A stretch of 64,000 nt of DNA from Plasticicumulans acidivorans (GCF_003182095.1 NZ_QGTJ01000012.1:79805-143804), one strand, 5' to 3'. Numbered from the stretch's first letter, positions 28,385 to 39,634 are shown. Notes: generated by a model from the sequence alone, not told the origin. Program-made: numbers and translations.

Positions 28385-29704
28385 ATGACCGCTGTACCCA
28401 CCCCCGATATGAATGCCCTGTGGATGCCGTTTACCGCCAATCGCCAGTTCAAGGCCGATCCGCGCCTGCTGGTGGCGGCCGAAGGCATGTACTACACCAG
28501 CCACGACGGCCGTCAGGTGCTCGACGGCTGCGCCGGCCTGTGGTGCGTCAACGCCGGCCACGGCCGGCGCCCGATCGTCGAGGCGGTGCAGCGCCAGGTC
28601 GCCGAGCTCGACTACGCGCCGGGCTTCCAGATGGGCCATCCGGCGGCGTTCACGCTGGCCGAGCGCCTGGTCGGGCTGACCGAGGGCAAGATGGGGCAGG
28701 TGTTCTTCACCAACTCCGGCTCGGAGTCGGTCGACACCGCGCTGAAGATCGCGCTGGCCTATCACCGCGTGCGCGGCGAAGGCAGCCGGACCCGCCTGAT
28801 CGGCCGTGAGCGCGGCTATCACGGCGTCGGTTTCGGCGGCCTGTCGGTGGGCGGCATCGGCCCGAACCGCAAGCTGTTCGGCCCGCTGCTGCCCGGCGTC
28901 GATCACCTGCCGCACACCCACAACCTCGAACACAACGCCTTCAGCAAAGGCCAGCCGGCCTGGGGTGCGCATCTGGCCGATGAGCTGGAGCGCATCGTCG
29001 CGCTGCACGACGCCTCGACCATCGCCGCGGTCATCGTCGAGCCGATGGCCGGTTCGACCGGCGTGCTGATGCCGCCGCAGGGCTATCTGCAGCGCCTGCG
29101 CGAGATCTGCGACAAGTACGGCATCCTGCTGATTTTCGACGAGGTCATCACCGGCTTCGGGCGTCTCGGCGCGCCGTTCGCGTTCCAGCGCCTCGGCGTC
29201 GTCCCCGACCTGATGACCACCGCCAAGGGCATCACCAACGGTACGGTGCCGATGGGCGCGGTGTTCTGCCGTCCGGGCATTTACGAGGCCTTCATGAGCG
29301 GCCCGGAGAGCGCCATCGAACTGATGCACGGCTACACCTATTCCGGTCATCCGCTGGCCTGCGCCGCCGGCCTCGCCACGCTCGACATCTACGCCGAAGA
29401 AAAACTGCTGACGCGGGCGCTGGAGCTCGAAGGCTATTTCGGCGAGTCGCTGCACAGCCTGCGCGGCCAGCCCAACGTCATCGACATCCGCAACCTCGGG
29501 CTGGTCGGCGCCGTCGAGCTCAGCTCGCGCGACGGCAAGCCGGGCGCACGCGCCTACGACGTGTTCCTTGAGTGCTACCGCCGCGGCGTGATGGTGCGCT
29601 ACACCGGCGAGACCATCGCTGTCAGCCCGCCGCTGATCGTCGAGCGCCAGCACATCGACCAGCTGGTCGGCACGCTCGGCGAAGTGCTGCGCAGCGTCGC
29701 CTGA
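28385..29704 (+). CDS. bauA: Beta-alanine/omega-amino acid:pyruvate aminotransferase
   Basis: A 439-residue class III PLP aminotransferase of the omega-APT group that converts beta-alanine and pyruvate to malonate semialdehyde and alanine. The N-terminus '[26 protein letters not shown]' is typical of this subfamily. '[22 protein letters not shown]' contacts the PLP phosphate, '[15 protein letters not shown]' supplies the pyridine-nitrogen Asp, and '[15 protein letters not shown]' contains the Schiff-base lysine. The ATG follows GGAGAGA. The semialdehyde dehydrogenase gene follows after 82 bases. Confidence 0.93.
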   Translation: MTAVPTPDMNALWMPFTANRQFKADPRLLVAAEGMYYTSHDGRQVLDGCAGLWCVNAGHGRRPIVEAVQRQVAELDYAPGFQMGHPAAFTLAERLVGLTEGKMGQVFFTNSGSESVDTALKIALAYHRVRGEGSRTRLIGRERGYHGVGFGGLSVGGIGPNRKLFGPLLPGVDHLPHTHNLEHNAFSKGQPAWGAHLADELERIVALHDASTIAAVIVEPMAGSTGVLMPPQGYLQRLREICDKYGILLIFDEVITGFGRLGAPFAFQRLGVVPDLMTTAKGITNGTVPMGAVFCRPGIYEAFMSGPESAIELMHGYTYSGHPLACAAGLATLDIYAEEKLLTRALELEGYFGESLHSLRGQPNVIDIRNLGLVGAVELSSRDGKPGARAYDVFLECYRRGVMVRYTGETIAVSPPLIVERQHIDQLVGTLGEVLRSVA

Positions 29705-29786
29705 CACGCCTGACGGTGTGCTCTGCGGCGTTCGCGTGCGCTCGGGCAGCGGCGCGGGCGCCGAGGTTTTTGCCCGAGGTATTGCG

Positions 29787-31286
<1,500 letters not shown>

Positions 31287-31450
31287 CGGTTTCGAATCAG
31301 GACTGGCGGTTCGGGCATGCACTGATGTGGATCAAGGTTGTCTGAAACACCTTGCCGCATGCTGCAAAGTGTGTGTGGATAGTGTGATGCCGCGCACTTT
31401 TTTACTGGACCCGCCTGGATATCCGGCGGGTGGCCAGTGAGTCTGAGTCC

Positions 31451-32617
31451 ATGTCGCTGACTTCGAGATTTTCCCTGGACACGCAACTTTTCGCGTCCTT
31501 GCGCTTCGATCGTGCCCGCGTCGTCGACCTGCTGGTCGGTTGGTGGCACAGCGCTCAGGTGCGGCGCCAGCGCCGCGCCCTGCTGGTGTCACGCGTACAG
31601 CTGATGGCCGTGGTGTTCGCCGTGCTGGTGCCGTTGTGGATCGTGCCGGACGTCATCGCCTTTCCGGCGGCGCAATGGCTGCCGCTGGCCGGCATGCGGC
31701 TGGCCAGCAGTGTGGTGTTCCTGCTGCTCGCCTACAGCCATGCCCGGGTGCACTCCGGCTGGGAGGTGTCCCTGCGGCTCGGGGTGCTGCTGACGGTGCC
31801 GACGGTGTTTCACGTCCTCGCCTGCAGTGTGCTGCTCGATGTGCCGCGCAGCGGCTTTGCCGGTGTGCTGCTGCAGATCTACGCCCTGCTGCCCTTTGTC
31901 GTCGTGGCCGGTCTTGCCGTGTTTCCACTGACCGGGCTGGAGACGCTGCTTTATGCGCTGCCGATTTTCGCGGCGTTCCGCCAGGCGGCGCTGATCACCG
32001 GCGAATTCAGCCTGCCGGCGAACATCGGCACGCTCTGGCTGCTGCTGCTGGTCACCGGCGTGGCCATGGTTTCCGGCATGAGCCAGCTGCAGTACATGAT
32101 CGCGCTGGTGCGCCAGGCCAGCGCCGACGCGCTGACCGGGGCGCTGAACCGCCACGCCGGTGTCGAGACGCTTGAACTGCTGTTCCGGGTATCGGCCTCG
32201 CACAACACGCCGCTGGCGCTGATGTTCGTCGATCTCGACCACTTCAAGCAGATCAACGACGGCTGGGGGCATGAGGCCGGTGATGCCGTGCTGCGCGGCA
32301 TGGCGGCGGCGCTGCGTGGCAGTCTGCGGCGCGGTGACGTGCTGGTGCGCTGGGGCGGCGAGGAATTCCTCGTCATCCTCAATCACACCGATGTCAGCGG
32401 CGCCCGTCTGGTGGTCAACCGTCTGCGCCATGCCGGCCTCGGCCAGCGGCCGGACGGCAGCGCGCTGACGGCGAGCATCGGCGTCGCCGAGCGCCTCGCC
32501 GACAGCGCTCAGGACTGGCCCGAGCTGGTCGATCTCGCCGATCAGCGCATGTACGCCGCCAAGGAAGCCGGGCGTGACCGGGCGGTGCTGCCGCAGCACA
32601 CCGCCGTGCCCTGCTGA
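31451..32617 (+). CDS. Membrane-anchored GGDEF diguanylate cyclase
   Basis: About 388 residues from the ATG at 31451; a GTG seven codons upstream is possible. The N-terminal half has five to six hydrophobic spans (e.g. 'VQLMAVVFAVLVPLWIV', 'LASSVVFLLLAY', 'LGVLLTVPTVFHVLACSVLLD'), a predicted membrane sensor. The GGDEF domain (~220-380) has 'DALTGALNRHAGVETLE', 'LALMFVDLDHFKQINDGWGHEAGDAVL' and the active signature 'RWGGEEFLVIL'. An RxxD inhibitory site is not clear. It should make cyclic di-GMP. Signal unknown. Confidence 0.88.
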   Translation: MSLTSRFSLDTQLFASLRFDRARVVDLLVGWWHSAQVRRQRRALLVSRVQLMAVVFAVLVPLWIVPDVIAFPAAQWLPLAGMRLASSVVFLLLAYSHARVHSGWEVSLRLGVLLTVPTVFHVLACSVLLDVPRSGFAGVLLQIYALLPFVVVAGLAVFPLTGLETLLYALPIFAAFRQAALITGEFSLPANIGTLWLLLLVTGVAMVSGMSQLQYMIALVRQASADALTGALNRHAGVETLELLFRVSASHNTPLALMFVDLDHFKQINDGWGHEAGDAVLRGMAAALRGSLRRGDVLVRWGGEEFLVILNHTDVSGARLVVNRLRHAGLGQRPDGSALTASIGVAERLADSAQDWPELVDLADQRMYAAKEAGRDRAVLPQHTAVPC

Positions 32618-32620
32618 GCG

Positions 32621-34036
32621 TCAGCGCACCAGCTGGATGTCATACGTCGGCGGATTGGCTCCCGCCGCCCGTGCGCTGGCCAGCGACCACACCAGGCGGT
32701 GGGTCGGCGCATCGAAGCGGATCACCCGGTTGTCGCTCAGCATCGCCAGCGGATGCGCCTTGATGCGTGCCGCGATGGCGGCGTCATCGTCCGTCTCCGT
32801 CGCGGCCAGTTCGTGCTGCAGCATGACCATGCGCACGGCCGCCTGTGTGTCGATCAGCCGGTCGAGATAGGGCCGTGGGCTGGTCGCCGTCACGCTGAGC
32901 AGCAGGCGGCCGACCGGGTTGTAAAGCCATTGCCCGGGCGCGTTGGCACGCGCCGGACCGGCGAGGAAAGCCTGCCGGGCGGCGTGGGCCTGTCGGGCGC
33001 GCTCATCGAGCGGTGCTGCCAGCGCGGCATCGAGCGTATCGAGATAGGCCGCCAGCGCATTCAGCGTGGTGTTGCGCTTGAACAGGGCGAAAGCGGTCAC
33101 GCTGCTGGCCAGTTCCAGACGCGGCGACAGCGCCAGCGGGGCCAGGTCGAGGGCATCGATGCCGTACGCGACCTCGCGCGTATCGGTCTGCATGGCCGGG
33201 CGCAGATCGAGTTCCGCCGGGCTCAGGTCCTGCAGCAGCGGCGTCAGTACCACGGTCTGGGCAGCCAGCATTTTCGGCCAGCGTGCGGCCCATTCGCCCA
33301 GCGTCAGGTAGTGCACGCGCAACTGGCTGCTCGCCAGTTGTTTCTGTGCCAGCGAGGTCGGCGTTTCAGCGAGCAGGCGGCGCAGGAACAACACCTGGCG
33401 TGCCAGCAGCGCACAGGCTTCGTCGGCGTTTTTCTGCTGCTGCAGGGTGAGGGTCGCCGCGGCCAGGCGCAGACGCAGGATGGCATCGAGCAGGCTGAAG
33501 TCGGGTGGTGGCGCCAGGGCCGACGGGATCGTCGGCGTCTGGAAGCGTGGCAGCGCCATCATGCGGTCGAGTCGCGTGAACAGTTCGGCGTCACGATCGG
33601 CCCACAGTTCGATATCGATACTCTGGGCGAACCAGCTGTCGATGCAGGCACTGTCGAGCGGATCGCACAGCTGCCGCGCCGCCGGCGTCAGGCTGGCTGG
33701 CTGCAGGGCATCGGCGGGCAGATCAGCCGGAAAATACGGCATGTCGCGCGTGCGCGGGTTCGAGAAATGCTGGCGCAGCCGCTCTATGCGCGCGCTGCCA
33801 AAGGCCAGCGGGTCGCTGCCGGTCGGGGCCAGCAACCCTTCCAGCAGCACTGCGCCATTGTCTGCATCGGCCGGCTCGGTCGGCGGCGTGAGCAGGGCCT
33901 GCGCCTGCGGCGAGAGGGCCTGGTCCGGCCACCCGGTGATGGTGGCGATGGCCAGCAGCGCGAGCACGCCGAGACTGAGTGCGGCGCGGAAGGCGAGCTG
34001 TCCCGCTCGCAGGCGGGAGGTACGGCGGCGGTTCAT
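32621..34036 (-). CDS. Hypothetical exported or membrane-anchored protein
   Basis: A 471-residue protein, not recognised. Basic N-terminus 'MNRRRTSRLRAGQ' then a hydrophobic segment 'ALSLGVLALLAIATITGW' indicates a signal anchor. The rest is helical, rich in Ala, Leu, Arg and Gln, with a conserved-looking two-Cys section ('RQLCDPLDSACIDSWF'). Segments resemble general 'secreted, helical' proteins encoded as singletons in gammaproteobacteria. It ends three bases from the convergent cyclase gene and is isolated from the beta-CASP gene upstream by a 121-bp gap with a strong hairpin. No function proposed. Confidence 0.65.
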   Translation of the reverse strand: MNRRRTSRLRAGQLAFRAALSLGVLALLAIATITGWPDQALSPQAQALLTPPTEPADADNGAVLLEGLLAPTGSDPLAFGSARIERLRQHFSNPRTRDMPYFPADLPADALQPASLTPAARQLCDPLDSACIDSWFAQSIDIELWADRDAELFTRLDRMMALPRFQTPTIPSALAPPPDFSLLDAILRLRLAAATLTLQQQKNADEACALLARQVLFLRRLLAETPTSLAQKQLASSQLRVHYLTLGEWAARWPKMLAAQTVVLTPLLQDLSPAELDLRPAMQTDTREVAYGIDALDLAPLALSPRLELASSVTAFALFKRNTTLNALAAYLDTLDAALAAPLDERARQAHAARQAFLAGPARANAPGQWLYNPVGRLLLSVTATSPRPYLDRLIDTQAAVRMVMLQHELAATETDDDAAIAARIKAHPLAMLSDNRVIRFDAPTHRLVWSLASARAAGANPPTYDIQLVR

Positions 34037-34065
34037 CGGGCGTTCCTCAGGGGGTGACGGTCGTT

Positions 34066-34090
34066 ATCGCCTGGGGCGGCGCCAGGCGAT
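34066..34090. terminator. Perfect inverted repeat between two minus-strand genes
   Basis: ATCGCCTGG / CCAGGCGAT, 9 bp perfect with a 7-base loop, located after the beta-CASP gene stop and before the next ATG. No U-tract follows on the minus strand (CGACCGTC), so it may be a Rho-aided terminator, an RNA-processing stem or a protein site. Confidence 0.35.
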
Positions 34091-34157
34091 ACCTGAGATG
34101 AATTGGATGCAGCAGATATACCAGAAGAGGTACCGATGGCGCCCGCCGAGTTCGGCG

Positions 34158-35561
34158 TCAGTGGCTCGGAGCCACCGTGGCGAGATCGATCCGCTCGCCG
34201 GGCTGCGGGCACAGCACGCGCAGCGCGAGGCCGCGCACGGCATCGGCCAGGCTGGCGATCGCCTCCGGCTCGCCGTGCACCAGCGCCAGCGTCGGGCCGG
34301 CGGCGAAGCCGCGATACCAGGCGAGCAGACCGTCGCGATCGGCGTGGGCCGACAGGCCGCCGATGGTGTGCACGCGCGCGGCGACGCGGATCGTCTCGCC
34401 CCACAGGCGGATGTGCCGGGCCCCGTCGACCAGCTGCCGCCCCAGTGTGCCGCGCGCCTGGAAGCCGGCGATGATGAGCTGGCAGTCGCGCCGCCAGACG
34501 TTGTGCTTGAGGTGCTGCTTGATGCGCCCGCCGGTGCACATGCCGCTGCCGGCGATGATGATCGCGCCGCTGCGCACCTGGTTGAGGGCCATCGAGTCCT
34601 CGACGCTCTCGCTCATGCGCAGCTGCGGAAAAACGAACGGATCGCCGCGTTCGCGCTGCACGCGGCAGGCTTCGCTGTCATAGAGCTCCAGATGGCGCCG
34701 GTACGCCGCTGTCGCCTTGATCGCCAGCGGGCTGTCGAGAAACACATGCCAGCGCTCCAGCCGCCAGTCCTGGTAATGGCGGGCGAACACGTAGAGCAGC
34801 TCCTGCGTGCGGCCGACGGCGAAAGCCGGGATCAGGATGTTGCCCTTCTGGCCGTCGGCGTCGAACACCTCACCGAGCTCGCGCCAGGTGTCCTCCCAGG
34901 GGCGGTGGCAGCGATCGCCATAAGTGCTTTCCATGATCACCAGGTCGGCTTCGGCGATCGGCGTCGGATCGCGCAGGATCGGTGCGCCGCGGTGGCCGAG
35001 ATCGCCGCTGAACACCAGCTTGCGCTGCAGCTTGCCTTCGCTGAGCCAGAGTTCGGCGATCGCCGAGCCGAGGATGTGGCCGGCGTCCTGCAGGCGCAGG
35101 CGCACGCCGTCGGCGATCTCGACCGTCTCGCCGAAGCGCAGCGGCCGCAGGTGTTCGAGTACGGCCTCGGCGTCGGCACGAGTGTAAAGCGGTTTGACAG
35201 GTGGCAGGCCCTTGCGCTCGCGCTTGCGATTGGTGACCGCCGTTTCATGCTCGATGATGCCGGCGGAGTCTTCGAGCATGATCGCCACCAGATCGGCGGT
35301 TGCCGGATGGCACCAGATCCCGCCGCGAAAACCGCGCTGCACCAGCAGCGGCAGACGGCCGGAGTGGTCGAGATGGGCATGCGTCAGCACCACCGCCTCG
35401 ATGTCGGCTGCGTTGAAGGGGAAGGGCTCGGCATTGCGCGCGTCGGCATCGCGCCCGCCCTGGAACAATCCGCAGTCGACCAGCAGCTGGGTGCCGCCGA
35501 GCTGCAGCCGGTGGCAGGAGCCGGTGACTTCCTGGGCGGCTCCGCAGAATTCGAGATGCAT
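34158..35561 (-). CDS. Beta-CASP metallo-beta-lactamase-fold RNA nuclease-like protein
   Basis: A 467-residue MBL-fold protein with an RNA-specificity (beta-CASP/RMMBL) extension. Motif 2 is 'LTHAHLDHSGRLP' (H61, H63, D65, H66), motif 3 'DAGHILGSA', and motif 4 'FSGDLGHRGAPIL'. The beta-CASP part contains 'ESTYGDR', 'ILIPAFAVGRTQELLY', 'IIIAGSGMCTGGRI' and 'GLSAHADRDGLLAW' (motif C His). This pattern is of the YsiA/CPSF-like group, thought to cut RNA. AAGGAG precedes the ATG. Its physiological substrate is unknown. Confidence 0.9.
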   Translation of the reverse strand: MHLEFCGAAQEVTGSCHRLQLGGTQLLVDCGLFQGGRDADARNAEPFPFNAADIEAVVLTHAHLDHSGRLPLLVQRGFRGGIWCHPATADLVAIMLEDSAGIIEHETAVTNRKRERKGLPPVKPLYTRADAEAVLEHLRPLRFGETVEIADGVRLRLQDAGHILGSAIAELWLSEGKLQRKLVFSGDLGHRGAPILRDPTPIAEADLVIMESTYGDRCHRPWEDTWRELGEVFDADGQKGNILIPAFAVGRTQELLYVFARHYQDWRLERWHVFLDSPLAIKATAAYRRHLELYDSEACRVQRERGDPFVFPQLRMSESVEDSMALNQVRSGAIIIAGSGMCTGGRIKQHLKHNVWRRDCQLIIAGFQARGTLGRQLVDGARHIRLWGETIRVAARVHTIGGLSAHADRDGLLAWYRGFAAGPTLALVHGEPEAIASLADAVRGLALRVLCPQPGERIDLATVAPSH

Positions 35562-35712
35562 GATGCGCTCCTTTATCCGCTGCACGATCGAGCTGAGCTT
35601 AGGTGCGGAATGCGTGCCCCGGCCTGCCGGCGGTCAATGGCTGGAGCGTTGCAGCATGTCGCCTGCGGACTGGCAGATGTCCGTTCCTGCATGCTTCAGC
35701 GCCTCACGGCAC

Positions 35713-35721
35713 TGGTAAACT
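35713..35721 (+). promoter_or_regulatory. Candidate extended -10 promoter of the ribB transcript
   Basis: TGGTAAACT (TG, one base, TAAACT) lies 40 bases before the FMN riboswitch, with a weak TTCAGC upstream at 15-base spacing. Predicted start near 35728. Moderate match only. Confidence 0.35.
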
Positions 35722-35760
35722 GCTCGGCGTCGCTCATCGCAGGGTGAGCGGCATCGGTAC

Positions 35761-35896
35761 GTCTTCAGGGCGGGGTGGAAGTCCCCACCGGCGGTAGGGT
35801 CGCAAGACCGAGCCCGCGAGCGCCCGCACCGTGTGCGGGGTCAGCAGATCCGGTCGAATGCCGGAGCCGACGGTCACAGTCCGGATGCAAGAAGAC
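35761..35896 (+). promoter_or_regulatory. FMN riboswitch (RFN element) controlling ribB
   Basis: All RFN blocks are present in order: GTCTTCAGGGCGGGG, TGGAAGTCCCCACCGGCGGTA, GAGCCCGCGAGCG, GGTCAGCAGATCCGGT, GAATGCCGGAGCCGACGGT and CACAGTCCGGATG. The closing stem is GTCTTC (35761-35766) with GAAGAC (35891-35896). It lies about 95 bases before the ribB ATG. A GCGC/GCGC stem and a T6 run (near 35960) follow, so control could be by termination, by hiding the GAGGAGCG ribosome site, or both. Confidence 0.96.
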
Positions 35897-35991
35897 GCAA
35901 GCCCGTCCCCGCATCGCGCAGATCGCGGTGCGCCGAATGGATTTGTCAGCCCTGGAACGTTTTTTCGCAGCCTTGCGAGGAGCGTTTCTTC

Positions 35992-36699
35992 ATGTCGTTT
36001 TCCCTGAGCATTTCCGCCAACACCGCCGCCGACGCCGAACGGTTCCAGTCGCTCGATCATCTGGCCGACCTTTCCGAGCGCGCCGTCTCCGCGCGCATCG
36101 CCAGTGCCGTCGCCGCCATTCGCGCCGGCCGGCCGGTGATCCTGCTCGATGATGCCGATCGCGAGAACGAAGCCGATCTGGTCATCGCCGCGACCACGCT
36201 CGATGTGCCGACGATGGCGCTGATGATCCGCGAGTGCAGCGGCATCGTCTGCCTGTGCCTGACCGACGAGGCCTGCCGCCGCCTGCAGCTGCCGCCGATG
36301 GCGGCCCGCAACGAATGCCGCAACGGCACCGGCTTCACCGTCAGCATCGAGGCGCGCGAGGGTGTCAGTACCGGCGTCTCGGCTGTCGATCGCACGACGA
36401 CGATCCGCGTTGCCACCGCGCCGGGAGCCAAAGCCAGCGATCTGGTGCGGCCGGGGCATGTGTTCCCGCTGCGCGCCGCGCCGGGCGGCGTGCTTGCCCG
36501 CCGTGGCCACACCGAAGGCACCGTCGAGCTGTCGCGGCTGGCCGGTTTCGAGCCGGCCGGCGTGCTCTGCGAGCTGATGAATGCCGATGGCACGATGATG
36601 CGCGGCACCGCGCTTGAGCACTTTGCCCGCGAGCAGGGGCTGACGATGCTGACGATCGAGGATCTGGCACGCTACGTCAGCGCCGCACTCGCCGCCTGA
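35992..36699 (+). CDS. ribB: 3,4-dihydroxy-2-butanone 4-phosphate synthase RibB
   Basis: A 235-residue monofunctional DHBP synthase, which makes the four-carbon riboflavin precursor from ribulose 5-phosphate. Landmarks: '[22 protein letters not shown]' (acidic metal/catalytic loop), '[12 protein letters not shown]', '[26 protein letters not shown]', '[23 protein letters not shown]' and '[11 protein letters not shown]'. No GTP cyclohydrolase II domain is fused. The ATG follows GAGGAGCG. FMN-riboswitch control is evident upstream. Confidence 0.97.
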   Translation: MSFSLSISANTAADAERFQSLDHLADLSERAVSARIASAVAAIRAGRPVILLDDADRENEADLVIAATTLDVPTMALMIRECSGIVCLCLTDEACRRLQLPPMAARNECRNGTGFTVSIEAREGVSTGVSAVDRTTTIRVATAPGAKASDLVRPGHVFPLRAAPGGVLARRGHTEGTVELSRLAGFEPAGVLCELMNADGTMMRGTALEHFAREQGLTMLTIEDLARYVSAALAA

Positions 36700-36847
36700 G
36701 CGTGTCGTGCGGGGGCGTGCGCCGCGTAAGTGCGCGTATCGCCCTTGTGCTGATCGTCCGGCAAGCCGTCCGCGGTGATGGCTTGCCGTACCCGTGCCGC
36801 TCGGGTTAAGCAACGCCATCCGTTATCCATCACAGGTCGGCGTTTGC

Positions 36848-37315
36848 ATGAGTCTGCAGTCCGTACAGGCCTTCCTGGCCGAACACGCCCCCGATATCGA
36901 AATCCTGGAAATGGGCACCAGCACCGCGACCGTCGGCGAGGCCGCTGCGGCGCATGGTGTGGCGCCCGGCCAGATCGCCAAGACGCTGTCGCTGTGGCTC
37001 AGGGACGAAGTGATCCTGCTGATCCTCGGCGGTGATGCCCGCATCGACAACCGCAAGTACAAGGATCAGTTCGGCGGCAAAGCCAGGATGCTCAGCGCCG
37101 CCGAGGTCATCGAGTGGACCGGCCATCCGGTCGGTGGCGTCTGCCCGTTCGGTTTGCCGCAGTCGCTGCGGGTGTTCGCCGATGTCACGCTGCAGAAATT
37201 CGACGTCGTGCTGCCGGCGGCCGGCGCGATCCACGCGGCCGTGCGCATCGAGCCCGCACGGCTGGTGCAGCTGGTGCGGGCGCAGTGGGTCGACGTCACG
37301 CAGGCGACGCCATAA
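36848..37315 (+). CDS. YbaK/ProX-type aminoacyl-tRNA deacylase
   Basis: A 155-residue YbaK/EbsC-fold protein that hydrolyses misacylated tRNA in trans. Seen: 'GEAAAAHGVAPGQIAKTLSLWL' with the conserved lysine, 'LILGGDARIDNRKYKDQFGGKARML', and 'TGHPVGGVCPFGLP' (G-x-P loop). The start is taken at 36848 although no clear ribosome site precedes it. It is flanked by 148 and 221 bp gaps and appears to be a single-gene unit. Which tRNA is edited cannot be told. Confidence 0.85.
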   Translation: MSLQSVQAFLAEHAPDIEILEMGTSTATVGEAAAAHGVAPGQIAKTLSLWLRDEVILLILGGDARIDNRKYKDQFGGKARMLSAAEVIEWTGHPVGGVCPFGLPQSLRVFADVTLQKFDVVLPAAGAIHAAVRIEPARLVQLVRAQWVDVTQATP

Positions 37316-37536
37316 GGCGCGCAGCCGCCTGATGCCGGGGCATCGGGTGGCCTGAAGCACCGATTGCAAAACCCGGCGGGGCCGCGCGGGCTGTGCTGCA
37401 CGCTGCTGCGACGCCTGCCCGATGAGCCACGACAAGTGTGAGCTGCTTGGCTTCCCTCACGTTTGCATCTGCGCTATCTGGTGAGCGCGGACGGGGCGGC
37501 AGGGGCCGGCCGTCGCTTCACCGGGAGGAGGACGAT

Positions 37537-39309
37537 ATGGGGGCCGGTTTCCGATGGCTCTGCGGGCTGGCCGTGCTGTGCAGCCTGCTGCCGCCGCTCG
37601 CGCAGGCTGCCGCGCAGCACTTCACCGACACCTACCGCCTGCACCTGCGCAGCAAGCCGGCGGTAGTGCGCATCGTCGATGGCTACAAGGGCTACGTGCA
37701 GCTGCGTAACGGCAACCGTCAGGCGGTCAGCCTGGTCGGCACCGGCTCGGGCTTTTTCATCTCCAGCGACGGCTACATCATGACCAACGCCCACGTGGTG
37801 TCGATGAGCCGCGCCGGTGAAGAAGCCGCCCGCGAGCGCCTGTTCGCCCAGTTCGTGCAGCAGATCCTGCGCGTCAACAAGCTCGAACCGACCACCGCCA
37901 ACATCAACAAGGTGCTGCGCTGGGCCAAGCAGGAGAACGCCCGCCTGGTGGTGTCCGAGCAGATGAACAAGGTGCTGCTGCAGGACGGCAGTGCGCTGCG
38001 CTATGAGATCAAAGCCTACGGCACGCCGGTCGGCTCCCGCGGCGACCAGCTGACCGGCAAGGACGTCGCGATCCTCAAAGTCGAGACGCGCAATGCCTCG
38101 ACGCTGAGCCTGGCCGATTCCTCGCTGGCGCGGGTGGGCGACCGCGTCTATGTCATCGGCTATCCCGGCGCGGCCGATTCCGATGTGCTCGATGCGCGTT
38201 CGATGGTCGAGCCGACCATCAACGACGGCACGATTTCGGCGCAGAAGAACACCGTCGACGGCATCCCGGTGCTGCAGACCAACGCCAGCGCCACGCACGG
38301 CAATTCCGGCGGACCGGTGCTCAACGCCGACGGCCAGGTCATCGGCCTGCTGACCTTCCGCGGCGATACCGTCAACGGCCAGGAAGTGCAGGGCTTCAAC
38401 TTCATCGTGCCGGCCAACGTCGCCCGCGAATACATCGCCCCCGCTGGCGCCCGCAACGAGGCCGGCCTCGTCGATCAGCGCTGGCGGGCCGGTCTCGATG
38501 CCTACGAGCAGGGGCATTACCGCGAGGCCAAGCAGTACTTCGATGAAGTGGCGACACTGTCGCCGCATCACCCGGAGGCGCGGCGGCTGCTGGTCGACAC
38601 GCAGGAGCGCATCCTGCGCGGTGAAGACGTGGCGGTCGCCCCGCCGCCAGCGCCGCTGCCGAGCCCGGCACCGATAGCGGCACCCGCGCTGTCACCCGCG
38701 CTGGCCGTACCGGTGGCGCCCGCGCCGGTGCCGCAGCCGACGGCGTTGATTGCGCCGGCCCCCGCAGCGCTGGCGCCGGCGGTTGTGACCGAGGACGCTT
38801 CGCGGCCCTGGCTGCTCGGTGGCGGCGCGCTTGCGGCCGGCCTCGTCGCCGGCCTCGGCGTGTTCCTGCTGCGCCGCCGGCAGACACCGGCGCCGAGCGC
38901 GATGCCGCTCAACAGTCGTCCGCGGCGGGATGAAACCCTGGCGCCGCCGTGGGCGACGTTCAGCGACGCGGCGACACAGCTGGCCTCATCGCTGTCCGGC
39001 GACAGCGTGCGGCTGCGCTTCGACAGCGGCCCGTTGAACGGACAGACGGTGACGGTGCCGGCCAGTGGGCTATGGCTCGGTCGCGACAGCGCGCGCGCCG
39101 GCATCGTGCTGCAGCACCCGATGGTCTCCGGTCAGCACCTGTGGATCGGCCGCGAAGGCGACACCTGGATGCTGCGCGACGAGCGCTCGACCAACGGCAC
39201 CTATCTCGGCAGCGCCAGCGGCGAGCGCATCCGCGAGCACCGGCTGCGCCCCGGCGAGCGCTTCGTCATCTCCCGCGATGCGGCGGCGAGCTTTACCGTC
39301 GAGGCCTGA
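37537..39309 (+). CDS. Trypsin-like protease with membrane span and cytoplasmic FHA domain
   Basis: A 590-residue fusion. The ATG is preceded by GGGAGGAGG and a signal peptide follows (1-26). Residues ~40-305 are an S1/HtrA-like protease with triad H86 ('MTNAHVVS'), D176 ('GKDVAILKV') and S257 ('THGNSGGPVL'). The H-to-D distance is unusually long because of an ~85-residue helical insert at 90-160. Residues 310-365 are a helical, TPR-like segment; 366-420 a Pro/Ala linker; 425-446 one membrane span with RRR after it. Residues 490-590 are an FHA domain with 'GLWLGRDSARAGI', 'HPMVSGQHLWI' and 'DERSTNGTYL' (phosphothreonine-binding R, S, H, N). No PDZ domain. It suggests a periplasmic protease linked to a cytoplasmic phospho-signal. 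No kinase gene is nearby. Confidence 0.85.
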   Translation: MGAGFRWLCGLAVLCSLLPPLAQAAAQHFTDTYRLHLRSKPAVVRIVDGYKGYVQLRNGNRQAVSLVGTGSGFFISSDGYIMTNAHVVSMSRAGEEAARERLFAQFVQQILRVNKLEPTTANINKVLRWAKQENARLVVSEQMNKVLLQDGSALRYEIKAYGTPVGSRGDQLTGKDVAILKVETRNASTLSLADSSLARVGDRVYVIGYPGAADSDVLDARSMVEPTINDGTISAQKNTVDGIPVLQTNASATHGNSGGPVLNADGQVIGLLTFRGDTVNGQEVQGFNFIVPANVAREYIAPAGARNEAGLVDQRWRAGLDAYEQGHYREAKQYFDEVATLSPHHPEARRLLVDTQERILRGEDVAVAPPPAPLPSPAPIAAPALSPALAVPVAPAPVPQPTALIAPAPAALAPAVVTEDASRPWLLGGGALAAGLVAGLGVFLLRRRQTPAPSAMPLNSRPRRDETLAPPWATFSDAATQLASSLSGDSVRLRFDSGPLNGQTVTVPASGLWLGRDSARAGIVLQHPMVSGQHLWIGREGDTWMLRDERSTNGTYLGSASGERIREHRLRPGERFVISRDAAASFTVEA

Positions 39310-39634
39310 TGCAGGTCAGCCGCGTGCCGGCGCCCGGATGACGCAGCGGATCAGCGTCCCGCAGCAGGATCGCGGCGGTGCCGCGCCTGAGCCGACAGCG
39401 CGGTGCCGTTAGAAGTCGGTTGCTCACCTGGCTTCCGTCTGCGGGATCTTGCTTTGCCCGGCAAACGGAACGCGGGTCAGCCGCCGTTGCTGATCGCCAG
39501 GTACGGCCTGCGCGTTTGCCTGCCGTCGAGCCCGGCATGCTGTAGACATCATGCGCGTGCGGATTCCACGCCATAGCCCGGCCCGCGCGACTTTCCCTTC
39601 CGTGCGGACCGGGCTGCATCGTTTCAAGCGCTCA
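39310..39634. other. Gap without a recognised gene
   Basis: A 325-bp stretch between the protease-FHA gene and the convergent cupin gene. Apart from a small palindrome TTTGCC-C-GGCAAA at 39453-39465 nothing is seen. Short ORFs here lack ribosome sites and look like shadows. Confidence 0.5.
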
